From Reinekea thalattae (GTDB lineage Bacteria > Pseudomonadota > Gammaproteobacteria > Pseudomonadales > Natronospirillaceae): a stretch of 64,000 nt of DNA. Positions 1 through 7,715 of this stretch are shown here, piece after piece. Position 1 is the first letter of the stretch; the number at the start of each line of letters is the position of its first letter. The stretch spans positions 1,922,001 to 1,986,000 of the forward strand of contig NZ_VKAD01000001.1 in the NCBI RefSeq assembly GCF_008041945.1, in the 5' to 3' direction. The position numbers were made by a program, and so were the translations under genes. The notes beneath the pieces are model-generated. The model was not told where the DNA came from, ran no database searches, and saw only the letters and a program-made list of their open reading frames with translations.

Positions 1-95
1 ACACCCGACTCAGCATTCAGTTTTTACAGCAGGGAGAACGGGAATTCGACAAGGCCATTGTCTTGCCACTGCTGCAGCGCATCAACCCAAGCTAA
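1..95 (+). CDS. C-terminal end of an unidentified protein (partial)
   Basis: An open frame enters from the left edge and ends at a TAA at 93-95. It gives about 30 residues, ending in LLQRINPS. The peptide is too short for me to place in a family. The 154 bases between its stop and serA hold no recognisable gene. The frame is supported only by being open and by a natural end upstream of serA, so confidence is modest. Confidence 0.45.
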   Translation, partial: TRLSIQFLQQGEREFDKAIVLPLLQRINPS

Positions 96-249
96 ACCTC
101 ACTTAGTCGCAAGCCTATTAGGCTTAACAGAAGCCTGCTAAACATTGCGCTTGCTCAATTTAAATGAGAACGTTGCGAAAATGGCTACAGTCTGTTTTTT
201 AGCCTGTGTTATTATCCGCGCCGCCAAGTCACATCCGTAGAGCTCCCAA

Positions 250-1479
250 ATGACCCAAACTTCATTAGAAAAAAACAAAATTCGAATTCTTCTTTTAGAA
301 GGTGTTCACCAAAGCGCGCTGGATACATTGCAAAAAGCCGGTTACACCAATATCGATTACGTCAAAGGCTCACTACCTGAGTCCGAATTACTCGAAAGAA
401 TTGCTGAGGCCCACTTCGTTGGTATTCGTTCACGTACCCAGCTAACCGAGAAAGTCTTCGCGGCTGCCGAAAAACTGGTTGCCGTTGGCTGTTTCTGCAT
501 TGGTACCAATCAGGTCGACTTACAGGCGGCTGCCGTGCGCGGCATCCCAGTCTTTAACGCGCCTTATTCCAACACTCGCTCGGTTGCCGAATTGGTCATC
601 GCCGAAGCCATCTTGCTATTACGCGGTATTCCAGAAAAGAACGCTGCTAGCCACCGCGGCGAATGGATTAAATCAGCCAACAACAGCTATGAAATCCGCG
701 GCAAAAAGCTCGGTATCGTTGGTTACGGCAGCATTGGTACCCAGTTAGGCATTCTGGCTGAAAGCCTCGGCATGGAAGTTTTATTTTACGATACGGTCAC
801 CAAACTGCCGATTGGTAATGCCCGACAAATGGCCACATTGGATGACCTGTTAGCATCCGCTGATGTAGTTTCGCTGCACGTACCTGAAACAGAATCCACG
901 CAATGGATGATGGGCGAAGCACAATTTAACAAAATGAAGCAGGGCAGTGTTTTTATTAATGCTGCTCGTGGCACCGTCGTAGTGATCGAGGATTTAGCCG
1001 AAGCACTGCGTAGCAAAAAGATACTGGGCGCGGCGATTGATGTCTTTCCAGTTGAGCCACGTACAAACGACGACGAATTTGTTTCGCCGTTACGTGAGTT
1101 CGACAACGTACTGTTAACGCCTCATATTGGCGGCTCAACTCAAGAAGCTCAGTACAACATTGGTATCGAAGTAGCCGAAAAACTGGCGGCCTATTCAGAC
1201 ATCGGCACCACCCTGTCTGCGGTTAACTTCCCAGAAGTGGCACTACCAGCACACCCAAATGCGCACCGTATTTTGCACATTCACGAAAATATTCCCGGCG
1301 TACTCTCTGAAATTAACCAGGTGTTTTCTGATAACCACATCAACATCATTGGTCAGTTCCTACAGACAACCGCAGATATCGGTTATGTGGTTGTCGATGT
1401 CGCCGAAGATGCTTCAGAAAAAGCACTTGAGGCAGTACTCGAAGTGAAAGGAACGCTGCGCGCTCGCATCCTGTTTTAA
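250..1479 (+). CDS. serA: D-3-phosphoglycerate dehydrogenase SerA
   Basis: Cytoplasmic NAD-dependent enzyme that oxidises 3-phosphoglycerate to 3-phosphohydroxypyruvate, the first step of serine synthesis. At 409 residues it matches the E. coli-type SerA length. The nucleotide-binding GYGSIG lies at residues 158-163. The catalytic set is the Arg in NAARG (about 240), Glu in FPVEP (about 269) and His in TPHIGG (about 292). The last 75 residues form an ACT domain, the usual site of serine feedback inhibition. The ATG at 250 begins a protein that aligns in character with the family N-terminus. The gene is monocistronic: a strong intrinsic terminator follows 35 bases after the stop. Confidence 0.97.
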   Translation: MTQTSLEKNKIRILLLEGVHQSALDTLQKAGYTNIDYVKGSLPESELLERIAEAHFVGIRSRTQLTEKVFAAAEKLVAVGCFCIGTNQVDLQAAAVRGIPVFNAPYSNTRSVAELVIAEAILLLRGIPEKNAASHRGEWIKSANNSYEIRGKKLGIVGYGSIGTQLGILAESLGMEVLFYDTVTKLPIGNARQMATLDDLLASADVVSLHVPETESTQWMMGEAQFNKMKQGSVFINAARGTVVVIEDLAEALRSKKILGAAIDVFPVEPRTNDDEFVSPLREFDNVLLTPHIGGSTQEAQYNIGIEVAEKLAAYSDIGTTLSAVNFPEVALPAHPNAHRILHIHENIPGVLSEINQVFSDNHINIIGQFLQTTADIGYVVVDVAEDASEKALEAVLEVKGTLRARILF

Positions 1480-1513
1480 CAAAACAGACGTACCAAGGGT
1501 TTCTACCCAATCT

Positions 1514-1547
1514 AAAAAAGCCTGAGGCAAACGCCTCGGGCTTTTTT
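1514..1547 (+). terminator. Rho-independent terminator of serA
   Basis: A GC-rich hairpin with arms GCCTGAGGC and GCCTCGGGC around an AAAC loop is followed by a run of T residues. An A run precedes the left arm. It lies 35 bases past the serA stop. Confidence 0.9.
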
Positions 1548-1675
1548 ATTGCCCGAGCAATTAAATTTTCTGCGCCGTCGAAAACCTCAGTTGCTATCAA
1601 CCGACGTTGATATAAGATAAAGCGAATAAGCATTATCGAAATAGCGGCAAACTCTGTTATTGGCCATCGCCAGCT

Positions 1676-1709
1676 TTGTCATAAAGCTGTCGCTACAATC
1701 CAGTATGAT
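1676..1709 (+). promoter_or_regulatory. Candidate PhoB box and -10 element before ppk1
   Basis: Two heptamers, TTGTCAT (1676-1682) and CTGTCGC (1687-1693), are separated by AAAG. This is the spacing of a Pho box, whose consensus repeats CTGTCAT every 11 bases. A -10-like TATGAT starts 10 bases after the second heptamer (1704-1709). That is close to the geometry of E. coli phoA, where the Pho box replaces the -35. Transcription would begin near 1716, about 32 bases before the ppk1 start. Control by PhoB is inferred from this match only. Confidence 0.65.
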
Positions 1710-1747
1710 GACCAACGACATCGTTCAAATAATTTATGGTGAGCCTT

Positions 1748-3835
1748 ATGACCAGTGAGTCAATCGACACAGCAATTGAAGAAATCGGCCCAGAGCATTT
1801 TTTAAATCGAGAACTGTCACTGCTCGAATTCCATCAACGGGTAATGTTGCAAGCAGAAGACTCGTCTATCCCATTGCTAGAACGGCTGCGATTTTTGTGT
1901 ATCTCCAGTACCAACCTAGATGAATTTTTCGAGGTTCGAGTTGGCGGCCTTAAAGAGTTGCACGAAGCCGGTTCTGCGATTGCTGGACCAGACGGCCACT
2001 TGCCGGGTTCACAACTGACCACCATTGCAGAACGCGCCCATTGGTTAGTCGACAAACAATACGCCATCCTGAATGATTTAATTTTGCCAAAGCTGGCAGA
2101 AGAAAACATAGAGATTGTGAAACGAGAATTTTGGACCAAAGACGAAATTCACTGGATGAAAGACTACTTTCATCAAGAGGTGTTGCCACTGCTCAGTCCT
2201 GTCGGTCTGGATTCGGCGCACCCGTTCCCGCGTATTTTGAACAAGTCGCTTAACTTCTTTGTTCTGCTGGCAGGCAAAGATGCCTTTGGCCGCAACAGCG
2301 GACAAGCCATTGTTCAATGCCCACGCTCCTTACCTAACCTTGTGCGCCTTGAACTGCCGGACCATGACAACCCGAACCGTTTTGTCTTTATGTCATCGAT
2401 CATCCACTACTTTATGGATGAAATTTTTTACGGCATGACCGTTAAAGGCAGTTACCAATTCAGAGTGACGCGAAACTCAGATCTTTTCGTTGATGAAGAA
2501 GAGACGGACGATCTTCGTCGCGCGATCGAAGGCGAACTTATTTATCGTCAATACGGCGATGAAGTACGCCTCGAAGTTGCCGAAAACAGCCCAGAAGAAA
2601 TGGTTAATTTCTTAATGGGTAAATTCGAAATCAGCGAACCGGATGTTTATAGCGTTAACGGTCCAGTGAACCTGAATCGACTTGTCGATTTAATCGACTT
2701 GGTCAACCGCCCTGACTTAACCTTTCCTCCATTTGAGCCGAGCATGCCTCGAGCATTAAGGCGCAAAAAAAATAGCTTTGATGCCATCGCTCGCAGCGAC
2801 ATCCTACTGCATCATCCGTTTGACTCTTTCACTCCGGTAGTCGAGCTGATTCGCCAAGCCGCGAAAGATCCGAACGTCGTCACGATTAAGCAAACACTAT
2901 ATAGAACCGGTGTGAAATCAGTCATTGTCGACGCCTTAGTCTCTGCCGCCAAAGCCGGGAAAGAAGTCACTGTCGTGATTGAATTGCTGGCGCGGTTCGA
3001 CGAAGAAGCCAACGTCGCGCTGGCCATGCGTTTACAGGAATACGGCATTCATGTGGTGTACGGTGTTTTCGGCTATAAGACGCACGCTAAAATGCTCATG
3101 ATTGCGCGTAAAGAAGGCGATAAGTTACGCCACTATGTGCATTTAGGCACCGGCAACTACCACCCGAAAACCGCCAATATTTATACCGACTACGGCTTAA
3201 TGACCTGTAATAAACAGATTGGTGATGACATCAATCGAATTTTTTTACAGCTCACCAGCTTAGGTCGAGTGTCGAAACTGGATAAAGTACTGCAGGCTCC
3301 TTTTACATTGCATAAAGCCATGATGCGATTTATCGACCGTGAAATCGAAAACGCCAAAGAGGGAAAACCGGCCAGTATTATTGCCAAGATGAATTCGCTG
3401 TCTGAAGAGGCGTTGGTCAGAAAGCTTTACGAGGCCAGCCAAGCGGGGGTTCAAATCGATCTGATCGTGCGTGGTATTTGCCAGGTCCGACCCGGCATTC
3501 CAGATGTTTCAGACAACATCCGAGTTCGCTCGATTGTCGGTCGATTTTTGGAACATACTCGAATCTTTCGTTTTGAAAATAACGGTGATGCCGAGTTCGT
3601 TGCTGCCAGCGCCGACTGGATGACTCGAAACATGTTCCATCGTGTAGAAACGGGTTTCCCAATCTTAAATAAAAAAATTAAAGATAAAATCAATCAGGAT
3701 TTACAGCTCTACTTGGCCGACAATACTCAGGCTTGGCAGCTGAATAGCGACGGCAGCTATACTCGAATTAAACCAAAAGAAGGCGAGGATGCGATATCAG
3801 CGCAACAAACGCTAATGCAACAAGACGGGCTGTAA
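1748..3835 (+). CDS. ppk1: Polyphosphate kinase 1
   Basis: Makes long-chain polyphosphate from the gamma phosphate of ATP, reversibly, at the inner membrane face. The length (695-699 residues) is normal for PPK1. The N-terminal domain starts with NRELSLLEFHQRV. The two phospholipase D-like C-terminal domains carry the YKTHAKMLMI segment with the His expected to be autophosphorylated, then HLGTGNYHPKTA. Two starts are possible: ATG at 1736 (no visible ribosome site) or ATG at 1748 (GGTGAG four bases upstream). I prefer 1748. A candidate PhoB box lies upstream. It converges with ppx, the hydrolase of its product. Confidence 0.96.
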   Translation: MTSESIDTAIEEIGPEHFLNRELSLLEFHQRVMLQAEDSSIPLLERLRFLCISSTNLDEFFEVRVGGLKELHEAGSAIAGPDGHLPGSQLTTIAERAHWLVDKQYAILNDLILPKLAEENIEIVKREFWTKDEIHWMKDYFHQEVLPLLSPVGLDSAHPFPRILNKSLNFFVLLAGKDAFGRNSGQAIVQCPRSLPNLVRLELPDHDNPNRFVFMSSIIHYFMDEIFYGMTVKGSYQFRVTRNSDLFVDEEETDDLRRAIEGELIYRQYGDEVRLEVAENSPEEMVNFLMGKFEISEPDVYSVNGPVNLNRLVDLIDLVNRPDLTFPPFEPSMPRALRRKKNSFDAIARSDILLHHPFDSFTPVVELIRQAAKDPNVVTIKQTLYRTGVKSVIVDALVSAAKAGKEVTVVIELLARFDEEANVALAMRLQEYGIHVVYGVFGYKTHAKMLMIARKEGDKLRHYVHLGTGNYHPKTANIYTDYGLMTCNKQIGDDINRIFLQLTSLGRVSKLDKVLQAPFTLHKAMMRFIDREIENAKEGKPASIIAKMNSLSEEALVRKLYEASQAGVQIDLIVRGICQVRPGIPDVSDNIRVRSIVGRFLEHTRIFRFENNGDAEFVAASADWMTRNMFHRVETGFPILNKKIKDKINQDLQLYLADNTQAWQLNSDGSYTRIKPKEGEDAISAQQTLMQQDGL

Positions 3836-3885
3836 AAGCTCAATGAGCTCTCATCGTTAACACGAAAAATCCGCAACGCTAAAAC

Positions 3886-3914
3886 CAAAAAGGAGCGACA
3901 TCGCTCCTTTTTTT
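3886..3914. terminator. Bidirectional terminator between ppk1 and ppx
   Basis: The hairpin AGGAGCGA-CA-TCGCTCCT has an A run on the left and a T run on the right. It can therefore end both ppk1 on the plus strand and the convergent ppx on the minus strand. Confidence 0.85.
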
Positions 3915-3943
3915 ATTGCTAAATACTGAGCCCAAAATCAGCG

Positions 3944-5470
3944 TCAATCAGCCAATTCTGGGCGCACCAAATGCAAACTAATCGGGCTCTTCTTGAGGTA
4001 TTTTACTTCAGCTTCCAGATCAGAAATTGCCAGCGTTTGCTCTTGCCACCACGCCTCGGCGGCGCAAAATTGAATGGTCTGAGCATTAAAACTCAACGAC
4101 CAACTGATGTCCTGAATATCATTGCGAGCACGCGTCAAAATAACCGCCAAACGTAATATCAATAACACCAATAAAAACTGCTCTGAATAATCAGCCTGCA
4201 AACTTTCTATGTCATCCCAATCGAGCTTTTTGCGATGGTAATGCACCAGCTTAGCAAGCACTCGCTGCTCATCGTGACCAAAGCCCGGCAAGTGACAGTT
4301 TTCAACAATGTAACCACTGTGCTTATGGTAGCTGTCATGATTAATGTCTAATCCAACTTCGTGCAGCATGCAGGCCCAAGTCAAATTTTTAGACCAACTT
4401 TCATCGCTTGAATTGGCTGGCTCAACCTGACGCCATAATTCAAGCGCGACCTTTTCGGTGCGTTGCGCATGGATAGCATCGGCATGAAATCGCAACGCCA
4501 AATCCGTTACCGAACGCTCTTTCATATCGGCGATACTGTCATGGCCTAATAAATCAAACAGCAAGCCTTCACGCAATGCCCAAGGCGAGGCCTCAAGAGT
4601 TTCGATGTTCAGAGCGTTCATGGTGGCGCTTAATACAACCAGGCCACCGATAAAAATAGGCAACCTGTCGTCACTAACACCGGCGATATTGAGTTGTTCA
4701 ATACCACCGGCTTCGATACATAAATCCAATAGTTGCGCGACGCCTGCACGAGTAATGGCTGGATGGCCATTTAATTGTTCTAACGCACTGGAAATAGACT
4801 TTATCGAACCAGAACAACCAATGGCACGCTGCCAAGCAGTTGAACGAAAGCGGGTTTGAAAGGGCTCTAATTTATGTCGGCAATAAAGCAGGGCATTGGC
4901 AATACGCGAGCGATCAATTTTATTGTCATCAAAAAATCGCCGAGTAACAGAAACGCAACCCATGCCAAGCGACTCAAGCGATACTGGCGTGTAGTCTTCA
5001 CCAATAATAATTTCCGTGCTGCCACCGCCGATATCAATCACCAAACGCTTTTGCTGGTCATCTTCTAAGCCAAAGGCGACACCGTGATAAACCAGCCGTG
5101 CTTCTTCTACTCCAGAAATGACATGGATTTTATAGCCCAGTGCCTGTTCTGCTTTGTGTAAAAAGGGTTGGGAATTCTTGGCTTGGCGCAAGGTACGAGT
5201 ACCAACAGCACGCACTCGGCTAGCTGGCATGTTCTGTAGTCGCTGCTGAAAGCGCTGTAGACAGTCGAGTGCTCTTTTTTGAGAGAGTTCATCCAGCTCG
5301 CCCTGATCGTCTAGACCGTAACCTAGCCGAACCGTCTCTTTCATCCGATCAATAATCGTCAGTTGACCATTGGACACCTTCGCGATAATCATATGGAAGG
5401 AATTGGAACCCAAGTCAATGGCGGCGATTTCTTCAGTACGATTTCGCCAAAAGTTAGATAGTTTAAGCAT
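3944..5470 (-). CDS. ppx: Exopolyphosphatase (Ppx/GppA family)
   Basis: Releases terminal phosphate from polyphosphate; family members may also hydrolyse pppGpp. It has 508 residues, the usual length for Ppx with its C-terminal HD-like helical region. The actin/ASKHA fold is shown by AAIDLGSNSFHMIIA near residues 16-30 (phosphate 1 motif) and VIDIGGGSTEIIIGE near 142-156 (phosphate 2 motif). HEVGLDINHDSYHKHSGY in the C-terminal half fits the HD-type domain. It converges on ppk1 with a shared terminator, so synthesis and breakdown of polyphosphate are encoded side by side but transcribed separately. Confidence 0.95.
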   Translation of the reverse strand: MLKLSNFWRNRTEEIAAIDLGSNSFHMIIAKVSNGQLTIIDRMKETVRLGYGLDDQGELDELSQKRALDCLQRFQQRLQNMPASRVRAVGTRTLRQAKNSQPFLHKAEQALGYKIHVISGVEEARLVYHGVAFGLEDDQQKRLVIDIGGGSTEIIIGEDYTPVSLESLGMGCVSVTRRFFDDNKIDRSRIANALLYCRHKLEPFQTRFRSTAWQRAIGCSGSIKSISSALEQLNGHPAITRAGVAQLLDLCIEAGGIEQLNIAGVSDDRLPIFIGGLVVLSATMNALNIETLEASPWALREGLLFDLLGHDSIADMKERSVTDLALRFHADAIHAQRTEKVALELWRQVEPANSSDESWSKNLTWACMLHEVGLDINHDSYHKHSGYIVENCHLPGFGHDEQRVLAKLVHYHRKKLDWDDIESLQADYSEQFLLVLLILRLAVILTRARNDIQDISWSLSFNAQTIQFCAAEAWWQEQTLAISDLEAEVKYLKKSPISLHLVRPELAD

Positions 5471-5539
5471 ACTGCGACTCTACCGAGGTTAGACTGGCTA
5501 GTTTAGCGCGAGAGTCGTACTAAGAAAAAGGATATCGAC

Positions 5540-6085
5540 GTGGCAATCTACGAATTTAATGGTCAACAGCCTCTTTTTGCCGAGCGAGTCTTGGTCACAA
5601 GAGAAAGCTGTATTATTGGTGACGTCAATATTGGTGCCGACAGCTCGGTTTGGCCGGGCGCCGTGATTCGCGGCGATATGCACAGCATCCGTATTGGCGA
5701 GCGCACCTCGGTGCAAGATGGCAGTGTCTTGCACATCACTCACGCATCAGACTACAACCCTGAAGGCTTTGCTCTGACCATTGGTGATGATGTCACTATT
5801 GGCCATAAAGCCTGCTTGCACGGTTGCAGCATAGGCAACCAGGTATTGGTCGGCATTGGCACCATTGTTTTAGATGGAGCTGTCGTTGAAGACCAAGTTA
5901 TCATCGCCGCCGGCGCACTGGTGCCACCCGGTAAACGGCTAGAGTCTGGCTTTATGTATAAAGGCAGCCCCGCTACAAAAGCGCGACCGCTGAGCGATAA
6001 AGAAAAGCAATTTTTTAAGTACTCTGCGGCCAATTACGTTAAGCTGAAAGATCAGTTCTTACAGCAAGGGTTAGGTGAAAACTAA
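5540..6085 (+). CDS. Gamma-carbonic anhydrase-like hexapeptide protein (YrdA family)
   Basis: A 181-residue left-handed beta-helix protein of the gamma-class carbonic anhydrase/YrdA family. Hexapeptide turns are visible (IIGDVNIGADSSVWPGAVIRGD). His residues in VLHITHASD and TIGHKACLHGCSIG fit the metal-binding set of the family. Enzyme activity is not certain, because many YrdA homologues bind zinc but have weak or unknown activity. The start is GTG at 5540, preceded by AAAAAGGA, and is the only start that gives the family N-terminus. It is divergent from ppx with a 70-base gap. Confidence 0.9.
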   Translation: MAIYEFNGQQPLFAERVLVTRESCIIGDVNIGADSSVWPGAVIRGDMHSIRIGERTSVQDGSVLHITHASDYNPEGFALTIGDDVTIGHKACLHGCSIGNQVLVGIGTIVLDGAVVEDQVIIAAGALVPPGKRLESGFMYKGSPATKARPLSDKEKQFFKYSAANYVKLKDQFLQQGLGEN

Positions 6086-6238
6086 GCTCAGGTACAGCCA
6101 AGGCGAACTTATACCGCATTATCGCCTCTTACTCAGAGACCGCAGACACAAAGCAGTCATATAAACTCAGTATGCTGATCGGCCGGATGCTTTAATTAGG
6201 CATTCGCCTGCTCATTTAGCGAGAATTAGAGGTTTGCA

Positions 6239-7132
6239 ATGCGATTAGCTGTACTATTTTTATCTTTCCTTCTGGCTGCCCTCTCTATGGCAGAAACAGA
6301 AATTAAAATTTCTACCCTGTATCCACCGGGCTCTGACGCTGTGCGATCTCTAACGGAACTGTCTAATAGCCTAAAAGAAAAAACCGCTGGCGAAGTCGTA
6401 CTTAAGGTTTATCCAGGTGGCGTCATGGGTGATGATAAAACCGTGATGCGCAAAATTCGTGTTGGTCAATTACAGGGTGCATTAGTCAGCTCTGGTACGC
6501 TCGACCTGCTTGACGCCGATCTCAACGGCCTAAGCAAACCCTTCTCCTACGACAACCTAGAACAGGTCTATCAACAACGCCTCAGTTACGACTCTGTGGT
6601 CAGCGATAAACTCAAATCATTGAAGTGGTACGGGTTTGGCCCACTAGATGGTGGCTTTTCCTATCTGATGTCAAAAAATCAGATCAATAATATGGAAGAT
6701 ATTCGTCAGTCCAAACTCTGGCTGCCTAACTCCGATCAAATTCAACAAATCAGCAGTGAACTCGATATCGACTATTTAGTGATGAACATTGGTGATGTAT
6801 TAACAGGCTTGGACACTGGTGCCATCGATACACTGATATCGCCTCCATCGGCGGCTCTGGCGCTAAACTGGCATAGCCGCTTCCAATACTTAAACGATAC
6901 GCCGGTGCTGTACACTTGGGGCATCTTAATTGTTCCCGAACGTGCGCTTGCGCGTTTAGATGTTACCACTCGAAACATTGTTACCAGCGAATTAGAGCAA
7001 TGGTCAAAAAACCTTGATGCCCGCTCACGAGTTGCCAACCAACAGGCACTCAAAGCCATTCAGCAACTTTTGTCGCCAATCAACTTTGATCAAAACGACC
7101 TAGACCGCATTCGACTTAGCCAAACAGAGTAA
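6239..7132 (+). CDS. TRAP-type periplasmic solute-binding protein (DctP/TAXI-like), orphan
   Basis: A 297-residue secreted protein with a signal peptide (MRLAVLFLSFLLAALSMA, cleavage near 18). The mature start EIKISTLYPPGSD and the segment GEVVLKVYPGGVMGDDKTVMRKIRVGQLQGA are typical of DctP-family TRAP substrate receptors. No DctQ or DctM membrane partner lies next to it, so it either works with a distant permease or has a role outside transport. The substrate cannot be read from sequence. It is followed by a strong terminator. Confidence 0.82.
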   Translation: MRLAVLFLSFLLAALSMAETEIKISTLYPPGSDAVRSLTELSNSLKEKTAGEVVLKVYPGGVMGDDKTVMRKIRVGQLQGALVSSGTLDLLDADLNGLSKPFSYDNLEQVYQQRLSYDSVVSDKLKSLKWYGFGPLDGGFSYLMSKNQINNMEDIRQSKLWLPNSDQIQQISSELDIDYLVMNIGDVLTGLDTGAIDTLISPPSAALALNWHSRFQYLNDTPVLYTWGILIVPERALARLDVTTRNIVTSELEQWSKNLDARSRVANQQALKAIQQLLSPINFDQNDLDRIRLSQTE

Positions 7133-7255
7133 TCTCTAACAATACGGCTAAAAGGGTTAGCAAAAAGTGGTGAAATAGCCTCGACTGATGAAAAGCCGAG
7201 GCGAGTTGATGGTAAAAATCTTCATCTTTTTTGCACATAACGATTCGTTAAGCAC

Positions 7256-7286
7256 AAAAAAAGGGCACGCTGAGGTGCCCTTTTTT
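7256..7286. terminator. Bidirectional terminator
   Basis: GGGCAC and GTGCCC arms around GCTGAG are flanked by an A run on the left and a T run on the right. It sits between the convergent TRAP protein gene and the small PA3496-family gene and can serve both. Confidence 0.88.
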
Positions 7287-7299
7287 ATGAAATTAAATG

Positions 7300-7494
7300 T
7301 TATTGGTAAACTTCTAGCTCTAAGTCTTGGTACTCGTCCCTTAACCTTTGTTGCTCTAAGTGATCTTCAATAGCACGGCGCGCGGCCAGTTTTCGATGAT
7401 TTTCTTGCCTTTTGCTCTGACTACCATCGCTTGGCTTATGCAGGCCTCCTTCTTCAATGTTCGACAGTTCAAGTTTATATAGGTTAGTAGACAT
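7300..7494 (-). CDS. Small PA3496-family protein
   Basis: A 64-residue acidic/basic helical protein without membrane segments. The ARRAIEDHLEQQRLRDEYQDLE stretch resembles the conserved core of the PA3496 family, small proteins named as putative envelope-integrity factors in pseudomonads. A good ribosome site, AAGGAG, sits 8 bases before the ATG, which argues for a real gene. The function is unknown to me beyond the family label. Confidence 0.72.
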   Translation of the reverse strand: MSTNLYKLELSNIEEGGLHKPSDGSQSKRQENHRKLAARRAIEDHLEQQRLRDEYQDLELEVYQ

Positions 7495-7715
7495 ATCATT
7501 AGCTCCTTTGAGGCGACCGTTTATTATTATTTAGGTTTCAGCTCGCTTATCAGTTAGGTTGAAAAAGTCCCGATAAAAAATTCTATGCTCAACGCGTTTC
7601 AGTTTCGTGAAACAGGCGATCAACATTTTTTGTAGAACAGATGGCAACCCAATTATTACCATGACCCAATAAATCAAAGGCAATAAGAATGCCTACTTTG
7701 GCTCTAGACTCCTTT

